DNA from: Paenisporosarcina macmurdoensis
Lineage (GTDB): Bacteria > Bacillota > Bacilli > Bacillales_A > Planococcaceae
Length of the DNA stretch: 64,000 nucleotides
Direction: 5' to 3'
NCBI RefSeq assembly: GCF_042658845.1
Contig: NZ_JBHSRI010000038.1
Coordinates: forward strand, 1-64,000
Shown: positions 1 to 8,100 of the stretch, one piece after another
Position numbering within the stretch: the first letter of the stretch is position 1
How the letters are laid out: each line of letters begins with the position of its first letter
Translations under genes and position numbers: made by a program
Notes under the pieces: model-generated
Databases searched by the model: none
Told to the model about the DNA's origin: nothing
Seen by the model: the letters and a program-made list of their open reading frames with translations, nothing else

Positions 1-56
1 TTGAATGGCTTTCAATGGCCCGTTTATCCAGTTTTGAGTGAACAAACACTCAATAA

Positions 57-173
57 GTCTAGTGATAATGGCAAAGAGGTCACACCCGTTCCCATACCGA
101 ACACGGAAGTTAAGCTCTTTAGCGCCGATGGTAGTTGGGGGTCTCCCCCTGCGAGAGTAGGACGTCGCTAGGC
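57..173 (+). rRNA. rrf: 5S ribosomal RNA
   Basis: The stretch carries the universally recognisable Bacillales 5S core (cacccgttcccataccgaac, then gaagttaagctctt and gagagtaggacg). Its ends pair in the terminal helix (tagtg with cgcta). Bases 1-56 before it are the 23S-5S spacer, so the window opens at the tail of an rRNA operon that continues directly into a tRNA cluster. Confidence 0.97.
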
Positions 174-187
174 TTTTTTTATTTTAT

Positions 188-262
188 TCCGAAGTAGCTC
201 AGTGGTAGAGCAATCGACTGTTAATCGATTGGTCGTAGGTTCGAGTCCTACCTTCGGAGCCA
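188..262 (+). tRNA. tRNA-Asn (GTT)
   Basis: Cloverleaf with acceptor tccgaag/cttcgga, anticodon loop ctGTTaa, T-loop ttcgagt and encoded CCA. First tRNA after 5S. Confidence 0.97.
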
Positions 263-269
263 CTTTCTT

Positions 270-342
270 GCTTCCATAGCTCAGCAGGTAGAGTGCTTCC
301 ATGGTAAGGAAGAGGTCACCGGTTCGAGCCCGGTTGGAAGCT
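270..342 (+). tRNA. tRNA-Thr (GGT)
   Basis: Acceptor gcttcca/tggaagc, anticodon loop atGGTaa. The discriminator base is T and CCA is not encoded. The discriminator matters when judging the T-box at 29.3-29.6 kb. Confidence 0.96.
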
Positions 343-377
343 TTTTTCCAAGAATACATACTCGTTAAACTTTATTA

Positions 378-452
378 GGCCCCTTGGTCAAGCGGTTAAG
401 ACACCGCCCTTTCACGGCGGTAACACGGGTTCGAATCCCGTAGGGGTCACCA
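378..452 (+). tRNA. tRNA-Glu (TTC)
   Basis: Acceptor ggcccct/aggggtc with one G-U pair, anticodon TTC between caccgccc and cggcggt, encoded CCA, discriminator A. Confidence 0.96.
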
Positions 453-453
453 A

Positions 454-600
454 TTTCTTTTTACGTAATTAAAACCAGTACGTAAAAAGAATCAAAAGCA
501 AGTGTTTCTAGAAAACAATCGACTGAATGGTGGAACGTACAAAAGTACGTGACTGACATGAATGAGTGAGTTGACAACGAAATGCGCAGGTTTTCATTCT
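454..600 (+). repeat. tRNA-cluster spacer repeat, copy 1
   Basis: About 147 bp separating tRNA-Glu from tRNA-Val, followed at once by a diverged second copy. It starts with an inverted repeat (ctttttacgt ... acgtaaaaag) and shares blocks such as gaatcaaaagcaagt, aagtacgtgactga and gagttgacaacgaaat with copy 2. No tRNA fold or ORF is seen. Confidence 0.85.
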
Positions 601-604
601 TACA

Positions 605-750
605 TTTCTTTTTACATAACTATAACCAGTATGTAAAAAGAATCAAAAGCAAGTAGTTCTAGGAAACGATCGAATGAATGAAGGAGCGTACTCAAGTACG
701 TGACTGAAGGAATGAGTGAGTTGACAACGAAATACGAAGCTTTTCATTCT
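605..750 (+). repeat. tRNA-cluster spacer repeat, copy 2
   Basis: Second, roughly 80% similar copy of the 454-600 unit, ending in the same ttttcattct. The inverted repeat is preserved with changes on both arms (ctttttacat ... atgtaaaaag), so the hairpin is conserved while its sequence drifts. Confidence 0.85.
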
Positions 751-757
751 TTTTAAC

Positions 758-833
758 GGAGGATTAGCTCAGCTGGGAGAGCATCTGCCTTACAAGCAGA
801 GGGTCGGCGGTTCGAGCCCGTCATCCTCCACCA
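758..833 (+). tRNA. tRNA-Val (TAC)
   Basis: Acceptor ggaggat/atcctcc, anticodon loop ctTACaa, encoded CCA. Confidence 0.97.
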
Positions 834-848
834 TAATTTTTTACCCTT

Positions 849-932
849 GGAGGGGTAGTGAAGTGGCTAAACACGACGGACTGTAAATCCGTTCCTTCGG
901 GTTCGGCGGTTCGAATCCGCCCCCCTCCACCA
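849..932 (+). tRNA. tRNA-Tyr (GTA)
   Basis: Class II tRNA of 84 nt with a long variable arm (gttccttcgggttc), acceptor ggagggg/cccctcc, anticodon loop ctGTAaa, encoded CCA. Confidence 0.97.
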
Positions 933-951
933 TTTTTTTATTTATGTTCGT

Positions 952-1026
952 TGGGGTATAGCCAAGCGGTAAGGCAACGGATTTTGATTCCGTCACGCCC
1001 TGGTTCGAATCCAGGTTCCCCAGCCA
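952..1026 (+). tRNA. tRNA-Gln (TTG)
   Basis: Acceptor tggggta/ttcccca with a U-U mismatch at the sixth pair, anticodon loop ttTTGat, discriminator G, encoded CCA. Confidence 0.95.
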
Positions 1027-1045
1027 TACATTTTCATAATTTTAC

Positions 1046-1118
1046 GAGCCATTAGCTCAGTTGGTAGAGCATCTGACTTTTAATCAGAGGGTCGTAGGTT
1101 CGAATCCTACATGGCTCA
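1046..1118 (+). tRNA. tRNA-Lys (TTT)
   Basis: Acceptor gagccat/atggctc, anticodon loop ctTTTaa, discriminator A, CCA not encoded. Confidence 0.96.
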
Positions 1119-1138
1119 CTTTCTTTTCAAAACTTCTT

Positions 1139-1211
1139 GGGGCCTTAGCTCAGCTGGGAGAGCGCCTGCCTTGCACGCAGGAGGTCAGCGGTTCGATCCC
1201 GCTAGGCTCCA
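1139..1211 (+). tRNA. tRNA-Ala (TGC)
   Basis: Acceptor ggggcct/aggctcc, anticodon loop ctTGCac, discriminator A, CCA not encoded. Last tRNA of the cluster. Confidence 0.96.
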
Positions 1212-1223
1212 TCCTATTTAAAC

Positions 1224-1265
1224 AAAAGACACATGGAATGTAACACATTCCATGTGTCTTTTTTG
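1224..1265 (+). terminator. Terminator of the rRNA-tRNA cluster
   Basis: Perfect stem agacacatggaatg / cattccatgtgtct followed by a T-run just after tRNA-Ala. Confidence 0.9.
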
Positions 1266-1427
1266 TGATATCAGAAAGTATTAGGTAATTTCGAACTTGG
1301 AAATTGGTTTCGTCTGTTCAACTTGGATTGTCATCCACTCGCTTGGAGAAGAACACCATTCCTACGGAGAAAGACACCAGTTCATACAGCCAAGTTTGAT
1401 TTAAGTGGCATGCTCTTACTGTTTGGA

Positions 1428-1459
1428 GTCGAGCTAGAATGTGCGTAGCGCTTTTTGTA
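1428..1459 (-). repeat. Short dispersed repeat R3, copy 1
   Basis: On the minus strand it reads aaaaagcgct...ttctagctcgac, matching copies at 12439-12466 (minus) and 15241-15285 (plus). It lies just past the 3' end of citR. The rest of 1266-1460 holds nothing else recognisable. Confidence 0.6.
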
Positions 1460-1460
1460 T

Positions 1461-2342
1461 TCATCCAAAATAATGACTTGATAACAAATGGATGAATTCT
1501 TTTTCCAAATCACCTTGTTTCTTTACTAACACATAGGTAGTGACTTTCGGTAATTCAAATAAATCAAAAGGAACGTTCATTAATCTCCCTTCGAGTAATT
1601 CTCTTCTAACAATCGAATGTGGCAAAAAGGATATACCCAGCCCATCTTGAATAAAGCGCTTGGTGATATGAGCTTGTGATACTTTCATAGTACGTATACC
1701 AGGAAAATGTTTTCTGAGTAGTGCCAGGACGTCATCCCAGAATACTGGGTGATGGTGGGTAAATAATGTGTAAGTCGCTAAGCAATCCATTATATCGATA
1801 GGTGGTCCTGTTTCATCATCATAACTGTCTACGGGAACGATAAACAAAAGGGGTTCTTCGAAAATTGGAATCGATTGAAGATTTTTAGAGTGCGCATCTA
1901 CTGCTGAAATCCCAAGATGAACAACTCCAGAATTGACGAGTGTTTCAATGATATTTGATTCCTCTACACGAATTGTGATTTCAAGGTCAGGATGTTGCCT
2001 CATAAAAGTTCGTAAGATATAGGGCAAGATGGTTTCTGCAAGTAATGGAGAGATGGCAATCGTCCAGTTTCTTCTGAATCCTTGCTTATAAGATTGAATG
2101 CTTTGAACACTTTCTTCGAATTGGACAAGGAGATTGTCGGCTTTTTCTATGAATAACTTACCTGCATCAGTTAACGTTACACGGTTTTTGTTGCGATCAA
2201 ATAAAGGAATTCCTAAAAATTCTTCCAATAATTTAATATGAACAGTTACGCTGGGTTGAGACATCAACAGTTGTTCGGAAGTTTTACGGAAATTTAATGT
2301 TTTTGCAGCTACGCTAAACGTTTTAAGCCATTGAAGTTCGAT
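1461..2342 (-). CDS. citR: LysR-family regulator, CitR-like (AUC start proposed)
   Basis: LysR-type repressor of the neighbouring citrate synthase gene, judged by its divergent position and by B. subtilis CitR, which it resembles throughout (KVSQAHITKRFI and GLGISFLP near the C-end). It has a winged HTH at about residues 1-60 (FRKTSEQLLMSQPSVTVHIK) and a LysR substrate domain after about 90. The first canonical start (TTG, 2267) would cut away half of the HTH. Reading upstream in frame gives IELQWLKTF, equivalent to the CitR N-terminus. No ATG, GTG or TTG exists before the in-frame stop at 2382-2384, but an ATC at 2342 lies 7 nt after an AGGAG. I therefore propose an AUC start and 293 aa; AUU at 2348 is the alternative. 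Confidence 0.75.
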   Translation of the reverse strand: MELQWLKTFSVAAKTLNFRKTSEQLLMSQPSVTVHIKLLEEFLGIPLFDRNKNRVTLTDAGKLFIEKADNLLVQFEESVQSIQSYKQGFRRNWTIAISPLLAETILPYILRTFMRQHPDLEITIRVEESNIIETLVNSGVVHLGISAVDAHSKNLQSIPIFEEPLLFIVPVDSYDDETGPPIDIMDCLATYTLFTHHHPVFWDDVLALLRKHFPGIRTMKVSQAHITKRFIQDGLGISFLPHSIVRRELLEGRLMNVPFDLFELPKVTTYVLVKKQGDLEKEFIHLLSSHYFG

Positions 2343-2445
2343 ATAAATTCTCCTCTTTATTAAATAAATTAATTGATTTAATTATAACTATTTAATTTTT
2401 ATAATCAATATTAAAACATATACTGCATATATAGGAGGCGATAGT

Positions 2446-3510
2446 ATGTTTAAAAGAGGATTAAAAGATGTGGTGGCGGTTCATACAAAGATTGCGTCTG
2501 TGGATGGAGAAAAAGGAGAATTGCGTTACCGTGGAGAACTTGTGGATAAGGTCATTCCAAATACGAGCTTTGAAGAGTTGTCCACATACTTATGGACAGG
2601 AAGCAAGGAAGTGATTTCTCCGTTGTTTATAAAAGGGCGAATTCTTCCACAACATGTGCATAACTTGCTTCAAACGTTGCCAAATGATCTACAAGTTATG
2701 GATGCCATGAAAGCCGCTATTGCTGTTTTTGGGACAAAATCATTTCTGAGTAAATCAAATGATGAACAATCAATCCTACTAACAGCAGCATTACCGGTTA
2801 TCATAGCGACGTTTTATAGAAAACAACAAGGACTTCACCCCATAGAGTCTCGAGATGATCTTGGGCACACGGAAAACTTTTTATACTTACTAACAGGGAT
2901 ATCCCCAACCCCTGCACAAGTTGAAGCGCTAGAGACATATTTGTTAGTAACAATGGAGCACGGTTTAAATGCATCAACTTTTGCTGCACGTGTGACCATC
3001 TCAACTGAGTCGGATATTCCATCCGCAATTGTGTCCGCACTTGGAACGATGAAAGGTCCGTTACACGGAGGAGCACCTTCAGGAGTTCTCAATTTATTAG
3101 ATGATATGAAGTCACCTGAACATGTACGGTCTGTCATAGAAGGAAGACTTGCAAAAGGTGAACGTATTATGGGATTTGGTCATCGCATTTATAAAACGGA
3201 AGACCCTCGCTCGATTTTACTACGCGAAAAATGTTTAGCTCTACAAGGTGAAGATGCGTGGTTGGATCTAGCGACATATGCAGAAAAAGAAATAATTCAA
3301 CTGTTAAATGAACATAAGCCTGGGCGCAAGTTATACACAAATGTAGAGTTCTATGCTGCAGCAATTATGCGAGCAATAAATCTTGATCCAGCATTATTCA
3401 CACCTACATTTAGTGTGGCAAGAATTGTTGGATGGACAGCCCATGCTATGGAACAAGTTGAAGATAATACAATTTTTAGACCACAATCTGTTTATATTGG
3501 GAAAAATTAA
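2446..3510 (+). CDS. citA: Citrate synthase (CitA type)
   Basis: Condenses oxaloacetate and acetyl-CoA to citrate in the cytoplasm. At 354 aa it is typical of the short Gram-positive enzymes. Visible active-site segments are GPLHGGAP (His207) and GFGHRIYKTEDPR (His246). The third catalytic position is Glu301 in NVEFYAAA, where most citrate synthases have Asp; from memory B. subtilis CitA shares this Glu, which together with the divergent citR argues for CitA over CitZ. RBS aggaggcg lies upstream of ATG. It is transcribed away from citR across about 100 bp of AT-rich DNA, the expected LysR operator region. It could in principle act as a 2-methylcitrate synthase, but no prp genes are near. Confidence 0.85.
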   Translation: MFKRGLKDVVAVHTKIASVDGEKGELRYRGELVDKVIPNTSFEELSTYLWTGSKEVISPLFIKGRILPQHVHNLLQTLPNDLQVMDAMKAAIAVFGTKSFLSKSNDEQSILLTAALPVIIATFYRKQQGLHPIESRDDLGHTENFLYLLTGISPTPAQVEALETYLLVTMEHGLNASTFAARVTISTESDIPSAIVSALGTMKGPLHGGAPSGVLNLLDDMKSPEHVRSVIEGRLAKGERIMGFGHRIYKTEDPRSILLREKCLALQGEDAWLDLATYAEKEIIQLLNEHKPGRKLYTNVEFYAAAIMRAINLDPALFTPTFSVARIVGWTAHAMEQVEDNTIFRPQSVYIGKN

Positions 3511-3562
3511 GTATGATAGAAAGAAAAGCAGCATAAATAGCTAATTTAAGGAGTTGCCAACT

Positions 3563-4147
3563 ATGAGTGTGATTTTAATGCATGATGACGTGACGTTGCG
3601 ACCTATGAAAGAATCTGATATCACACGTTTGTGGAAAATAACCACACCAGACATATTTACGTATATGGTTAATCAAATTCAAACACCTGAAGAATTTGAA
3701 AAATGGATGGAAATAAGTTACGAGCAAATGAAAAATTCGAACACGTCCATGGTTTTTGTAATTGCTGATATAGAAACGGATGAATTTTTTGGCTCCACAC
3801 GACTTTACAACATTGATCACGCGAATAAATCATGTGAAATAGGTGCAACTTACTACGGAAAAGCATTTCAACGAACTCATGTTAATACAATCTCAAAGTG
3901 GTTACTCCTTAGTTATGCTTTTGAAACACTTGGAATGATACGTGTTCAATTTAAAACAGATGAAGAAAATTTATTTTCTCAAAAAGCAATTGAACGAATA
4001 GGAGCAACAAAAGAAGGCATATTACGAAATGAACGTATACGCTCGACTGGAAAACCGCGGAATGCAGTGGTGTACTCCATTATTGAAAGTGAATGGGAAT
4101 TTGTTAAAAAGAGACTGGAAGAGAGAATGAATATTTATACGAAATAA
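3563..4147 (+). CDS. GNAT N-acetyltransferase, RimJ/RimL type
   Basis: Acetyl-CoA dependent N-acetyltransferase of 194 aa. The pattern VTLRPMKESDITRLWKI at the N-terminus and EIGATYYGKAFQRTHVNTISK in the middle are characteristic of the RimJ/RimL group, ending with the usual RIGATKEGILRN. The substrate cannot be told from sequence. ATG at 3563 is chosen because AAGGAG sits 9 nt upstream; a TTG nine bases earlier lies against the RBS. It lies between citA and arginase without an obvious terminator on either side. Confidence 0.8.
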   Translation: MSVILMHDDVTLRPMKESDITRLWKITTPDIFTYMVNQIQTPEEFEKWMEISYEQMKNSNTSMVFVIADIETDEFFGSTRLYNIDHANKSCEIGATYYGKAFQRTHVNTISKWLLLSYAFETLGMIRVQFKTDEENLFSQKAIERIGATKEGILRNERIRSTGKPRNAVVYSIIESEWEFVKKRLEERMNIYTK

Positions 4148-4211
4148 TGTCGGGTTGAGCCAACACCCCTTCCCGTTTTACAATAGACTTAAGGAAATGG
4201 GGAGGTATAAA

Positions 4212-5120
4212 ATGATGAATAAATTAAATATATCTTTAATAGGTGTACCAATGGATTTGGGTCAAAATCGTCGCGGAGTAGATATGGGGCCAAGCGCAAT
4301 CCGTTACGCGGGGGTAGTAGAGCGTTTAGAGGAAATTGGACACACGGTAACTGATGAAGGTAATATTCAAATTGCAGCTGCTGAAAAAACGGCATCACCA
4401 GATACAAACCTTAAAAACTTAATAGAAGTAACAGATGCAAGCACGGCTTTAGCCAATAAAATTCATGATGTGATGGAAAACGGTCAATTCCCACTAATTT
4501 TAGGTGGCGACCATAGTATTGCGATTGGAACTTTAGCTGGTTTAGGCGATCGTTATGACAACTTAGGTGTGATTTGGTATGATGCACATGCAGATTTAAA
4601 TACAGGAGAAACGTCTCCTTCTGGAAATATTCACGGTATGCCACTTGCGGTGAGCATTGGATTGGGTCACGAGAAATTAGTGAACATCCGAGGATTTGCA
4701 CCAAAAATCAAACCTGAAAATGTAGTCATTATTGGTGCTCGTTCAATCGATCCGGGAGAACGTGAATTAATTAAAGAAAAAGGGATTAAAGTATTTACGA
4801 TGCATGACATTGATAAGCTTGGGATGACGGCAGTTATGAACAATGCGATGTCATACTTAAAAGACCGCAATGTCGATGGTCTTCATTTATCTCTAGATTT
4901 AGATGGAATTGATCCAATTTACACACCAGGTGTTGGTACGCCTGTACCGGGTGGTATTAGCTACCGAGAAAGTCATTTAGCAATGGAAATGTTGTTTACA
5001 TCGGATATGGTTACGTCTACTGAATTTGTGGAAGTAAATCCAATCTTGGATGAAAAAAATAAAACCGCTGATGTGGCTGTAGCTCTTATCGGTTCACTAT
5101 TCGGAGAAAAATTATTATAA
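4212..5120 (+). CDS. rocF: Arginase
   Basis: Hydrolyses arginine to ornithine and urea, first step of the Roc arginine catabolic route. The binuclear manganese site is complete: GGDHS, DAHAD and DLDGIDP are all present, and the end has the usual EFVEVNPILDEKNKTADVAVALIGSLFG. The start is ATG 4212 (302 aa), 6 nt after GGAGG; the longer in-frame reading from 4155 has no RBS and adds residues not seen in arginases. No rocD, rocE or RocR-like gene is nearby. Confidence 0.93.
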   Translation: MMNKLNISLIGVPMDLGQNRRGVDMGPSAIRYAGVVERLEEIGHTVTDEGNIQIAAAEKTASPDTNLKNLIEVTDASTALANKIHDVMENGQFPLILGGDHSIAIGTLAGLGDRYDNLGVIWYDAHADLNTGETSPSGNIHGMPLAVSIGLGHEKLVNIRGFAPKIKPENVVIIGARSIDPGERELIKEKGIKVFTMHDIDKLGMTAVMNNAMSYLKDRNVDGLHLSLDLDGIDPIYTPGVGTPVPGGISYRESHLAMEMLFTSDMVTSTEFVEVNPILDEKNKTADVAVALIGSLFGEKLL

Positions 5121-5130
5121 GTTTCAACCA

Positions 5131-5176
5131 AACTGTTCGACCTAGCGTTAACTGCTAAGGTCGAACAGTTTTTTTA
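5131..5176 (+). terminator. Terminator after arginase
   Basis: Stem aactgttcgacct / aggtcgaacagtt followed by seven T. Confidence 0.9.
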
Positions 5177-5825
5177 TGCGGTGAGAATCTTGGCTATTTA
5201 CCATTTTTTAGCACAGGTTATTTCACGAGAGAAAGGATAATAAGCCTTTGCGGCGGCTGCTTATCGTTCGGGAGACCGGTTACAAGATTTTGCTCAAATT
5301 ATTTTCTAGTAATGTTGATAACAACCAAATGGGATACTATTCCTCGGACAGGAAAAGCGAAATCGCCAAAAACCCATCAACTCAACAATGTATAGTTCTT
5401 GAATACGAGATGGATCGGTGAAAAGAGGAAGAAGTGAGCGTTGATATAGGTTGGTTCGTAGGGGATAACTTCCTAGGCGTAGTGTTATGTCAACCTGTTG
5501 TGTATGTTCCATACGCTCATGTTGGGCGATTCTATCGAGGATTTGCAGATAGATTATCCAGTTTTTATATTAAACTAACGAGAGAGGTTAGGTAATACTA
5601 TTATATTTCGTGATACACTAATAGGAAAAGTATGACAAAATGGGAAGTTGAAATATGTCTGATAATAAGAATGAAATTCTCAAGTGTTACTCGTCCAAGA
5701 TGGGGATCAAACGGGGATATAATCAACTTAAAGTAACGGTCAGGATGGTTTAATAATGGCCGTTCTTGAAGAGAAATCTATAAAAAATTATTTTATCACT
5801 TCAAAAAATTAGCATGGAGGTACTT
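5177..5825. other. Gene-free stretch
   Basis: About 650 bp without a convincing gene. There is one small inverted repeat near 5238-5265 (ataagc ... gcttat). Open frames here are short, lack an RBS and look like nothing known. Confidence 0.6.
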
Positions 5826-6131
5826 ATGAAATATTTCAGCGAAAAGGAAGATAACGGAAGTATATTTGCAGTTTTTACGCATCAGAAATATGAAATACCA
5901 TTACAGGAAATAATGCTCTATAAGAAGCATAAAACGGAAGGGGTAACCTATGCCTTATATAATGAAGAAGGGATCGTCTATTTACTAACACTGGTTTCGG
6001 TTATGAATAATTGTATATGTGGTTATGGCACCTATGGTAGACCATATTGTAAAATTGAAGAGATTAATAATTACTCTTTGGATACATTAGATAAGTCTGC
6101 TTACAACTGGTATATGACAATAGCGAAATAA
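5826..6131 (+). CDS. Hypothetical protein, 101 aa
   Basis: I do not recognise this protein. It begins MKYFSEKEDNGSIFAVF, is mixed alpha/beta in character, has no membrane segment, and contains a Cys pair separated by one residue (NNCICGYGTYG) plus a third Cys nearby. ATG 5826 is chosen for its RBS (tggaggt, 5 nt away). It stands alone between two gene-free stretches. Confidence 0.6.
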   Translation: MKYFSEKEDNGSIFAVFTHQKYEIPLQEIMLYKKHKTEGVTYALYNEEGIVYLLTLVSVMNNCICGYGTYGRPYCKIEEINNYSLDTLDKSAYNWYMTIAK

Positions 6132-6705
6132 TTGAAATGTGTATTATTGATGTATTAAAGCTAACTGGTGTTTAGTTGAACAATCGACTGCCTTTACAAG
6201 GCGGCTTTTCTTATGACCTAGATTTAATCGTGTACCTATACTTAGGGTCGAATGGTTACTGAACTTAGATTGTTGAACGAGTTCTTGAACATTAATGAAA
6301 GAGTTAATCCTCATAAAAAATTGTAAACATGGAGTGTTCAGTAACTCCTGGTTTTCTCAACAGAACCTTAACGGATGTTTTTCTGGGAAATATAACTAGT
6401 TTACGTTAGTTATTGACTGCCTTTTACATGACAGTCTTCTCATGAACCTAGGAGAATACATCTTTTCGATCAGGAAGTATGTTATCTCTATATGCCTATC
6501 CTAAATAAACAATATTTAAGTGCTGCAATTGAGAAGGTAAAAAAATTAAAAATTTTTAAACTCAATAAGCATCACACTTGTATTCGGTATACATAAATGA
6601 GTGAAATAATTCACCAATATAAAGTTTTGAAATGGGTAAACTTTCTATAAAATTGTAAGTATTTTGAAATAATTTCTGATATAATAGAACTAATTTAAAA
6701 AATGA
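6132..6705. other. Gene-free stretch with two degenerate repeat units
   Basis: About 570 bp, AT-rich. Two diverged copies of one unit are visible, around 6180-6225 (cgactgcctttacaaggcgg) and 6408-6450 (tgactgccttttacatgaca), each followed by tcttatgacct or tctcatgaacct. No ORF with an RBS. Confidence 0.5.
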
Positions 6706-6732
6706 TGAAACCTGTCTAACCTTTAATCCGTA
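6706..6732 (+). promoter_or_regulatory. SigW-type autoregulatory promoter
   Basis: TGAAAC (6706-6711), a 17-nt spacer, then CGTA (6729-6732) matches the TGAAAC-N16/17-CGTA consensus of SigW. It lies 37 bp before the sigW start, so sigW-rsiW is very probably autoregulated. Confidence 0.85.
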
Positions 6733-6769
6733 TAAGTAAGACAGCCGCATGAGCGGAGGGGAACTCACG

Positions 6770-7333
6770 ATGGATGCGTTGATTAATAAAAGAATAAAAG
6801 AAGTGTTAAAAGGCGATCAAAACGCATTCGCGGAGATTGTCGAGTTGTATCAAGATAAATTGTATCGAATATGTTATCGTATGCTTGGCAACAAACACGA
6901 GGCGGAGGATATTGCCCAAGAAGCGTTTGTTCGGGCCTTTATTAACATACATACATTTGATACAAATCGAAAATTTTCAACATGGTTGTACCGAATTGGA
7001 ACCAATTTGTGTATCGATCGTATAAGAAAGAAGAAACCGGATTATTACTTAGATGCAGAAGTTGCGGGCACTGAAGGATTAAATATGTATTCGCAAATCG
7101 CTTCGAAAGAAGAATTACCGGAACAAGAAGTGTTGAAAATGGAAATGCAAGATCGTGTTCAATATGAAATTAGTCGACTGCCGGATAAGTATCGGGCAGT
7201 AATTGTGCTTAAATATATGGAGGATTTACCACTCCAAGAAATAAGTGATATTTTAGAAATGCCACTTGGTACTGTGAAAACACGTATTCACAGAGGGCGT
7301 GAAGCTCTTAGAAAGCAATTGAGTAACATGTAG
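6770..7333 (+). CDS. sigW: ECF RNA polymerase sigma factor SigW
   Basis: Group IV sigma factor that directs the cell-envelope stress regulon. At 187 aa it has the same length as B. subtilis SigW. Region 2 contains YRMLGNKHEAEDIAQEAFVR and STWLYRIGTNLCIDRIRKKKPD, then the SigW-typical linker YYLDAEVAGTEGLNMYSQI, and region 4 ends LGTVKTRIHRGREALRKQL. ATG 6770 follows GGAGGG by 9 nt; the ORF could be opened 21 bp earlier but without RBS. The anti-sigma gene follows after 12 bp. Confidence 0.95.
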   Translation: MDALINKRIKEVLKGDQNAFAEIVELYQDKLYRICYRMLGNKHEAEDIAQEAFVRAFINIHTFDTNRKFSTWLYRIGTNLCIDRIRKKKPDYYLDAEVAGTEGLNMYSQIASKEELPEQEVLKMEMQDRVQYEISRLPDKYRAVIVLKYMEDLPLQEISDILEMPLGTVKTRIHRGREALRKQLSNM

Positions 7334-7345
7334 GAGGGATTAACA

Positions 7346-7972
7346 ATGAATAACTGCCCAGATCATATCGTTCACTATATGCATGAACATTTAGATGGTG
7401 ACATTAGCCGTGAACATGAGCTGGAGCTTCAGGCACATTTGACGAGTTGTCCATCTTGTCAACAACATATGCACGAGTTAGGTAAAGTCGCTGTGTTTGT
7501 TCAGAGCGCTTCACATATAACAGCACCGAGCGGTTTTGTGGAGAACGTCATTGCACGTATGCCAAAAGAGACATCAAAAGTTGGAATGAAGCGTTGGTTC
7601 CATAGCCATCCAATGCTTTCAGCAGCAGCCTTGTTTTTGATTTTAATGAGTGCATCGTTGTTTAGCAGCTTTAATGATGATCAACAGTTCTCGTTTACAA
7701 AACAGCCGAATATCGTGGTTGAAGGAGAAAAAGTAATTGTTCCAGCTGGCGAAATCGTGAATGGAGACATTGTCGTTAAAAATGGCGATCTTCAAATTGA
7801 AGGTGAAGTTGAAGGGGATGTAACGGTTATTAATGGAAAGCTAATGGCGTCAACGGCGAATGTGACTGGTGAAATAGAAGAAATCAATCAATTGTTTGAT
7901 TGGCTTTGGTACAAAATGAAAGCAGGCGCGAAGGATGTCACTTCGTTATTTGACCGTAAAGAAGAACAGTAA
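7346..7972 (+). CDS. rsiW: Anti-sigma-W factor RsiW
   Basis: Membrane anti-sigma factor that holds SigW until regulated proteolysis releases it. The N-terminal zinc anti-sigma domain shows H-x3-C-x2-C (HLTSCPSCQQHMH, about residues 31-43). One membrane span lies at about 88-105 (MLSAAALFLILMSASLF). The extracytoplasmic part has a short beta-repeat (GEIVNGDIVVKNGDLQIEGEVEG...), as expected for RsiW. It is cotranscribed with sigW; a terminator follows. Confidence 0.92.
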   Translation: MNNCPDHIVHYMHEHLDGDISREHELELQAHLTSCPSCQQHMHELGKVAVFVQSASHITAPSGFVENVIARMPKETSKVGMKRWFHSHPMLSAAALFLILMSASLFSSFNDDQQFSFTKQPNIVVEGEKVIVPAGEIVNGDIVVKNGDLQIEGEVEGDVTVINGKLMASTANVTGEIEEINQLFDWLWYKMKAGAKDVTSLFDRKEEQ

Positions 7973-8002
7973 GCCTACCCTTAATGGATAGGCTTATTTT
8001 TT
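7971..8002 (+). terminator. Terminator after rsiW
   Basis: Stem aagccta / taggctt with a T-rich tail, separating sigW-rsiW from cdaA. Confidence 0.75.
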
Positions 8003-8100
8003 ATGACTATCCTCTTTTCCTTCTTGGACAAAGCAGAGTACTAGACCTTTATGTTATAATAATTTCATATGAATATGTGTAGAAAAGTGGGGGATGCCAC

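Noticed and set aside
858..1243. ORFs through the tRNA genes
   Set aside because: They cross tRNA-Tyr, Gln, Lys and Ala; no coding signal.
5306..5512. Minus-strand 68-codon frame
   Set aside because: No RBS and no family resemblance, in a gene-free stretch.
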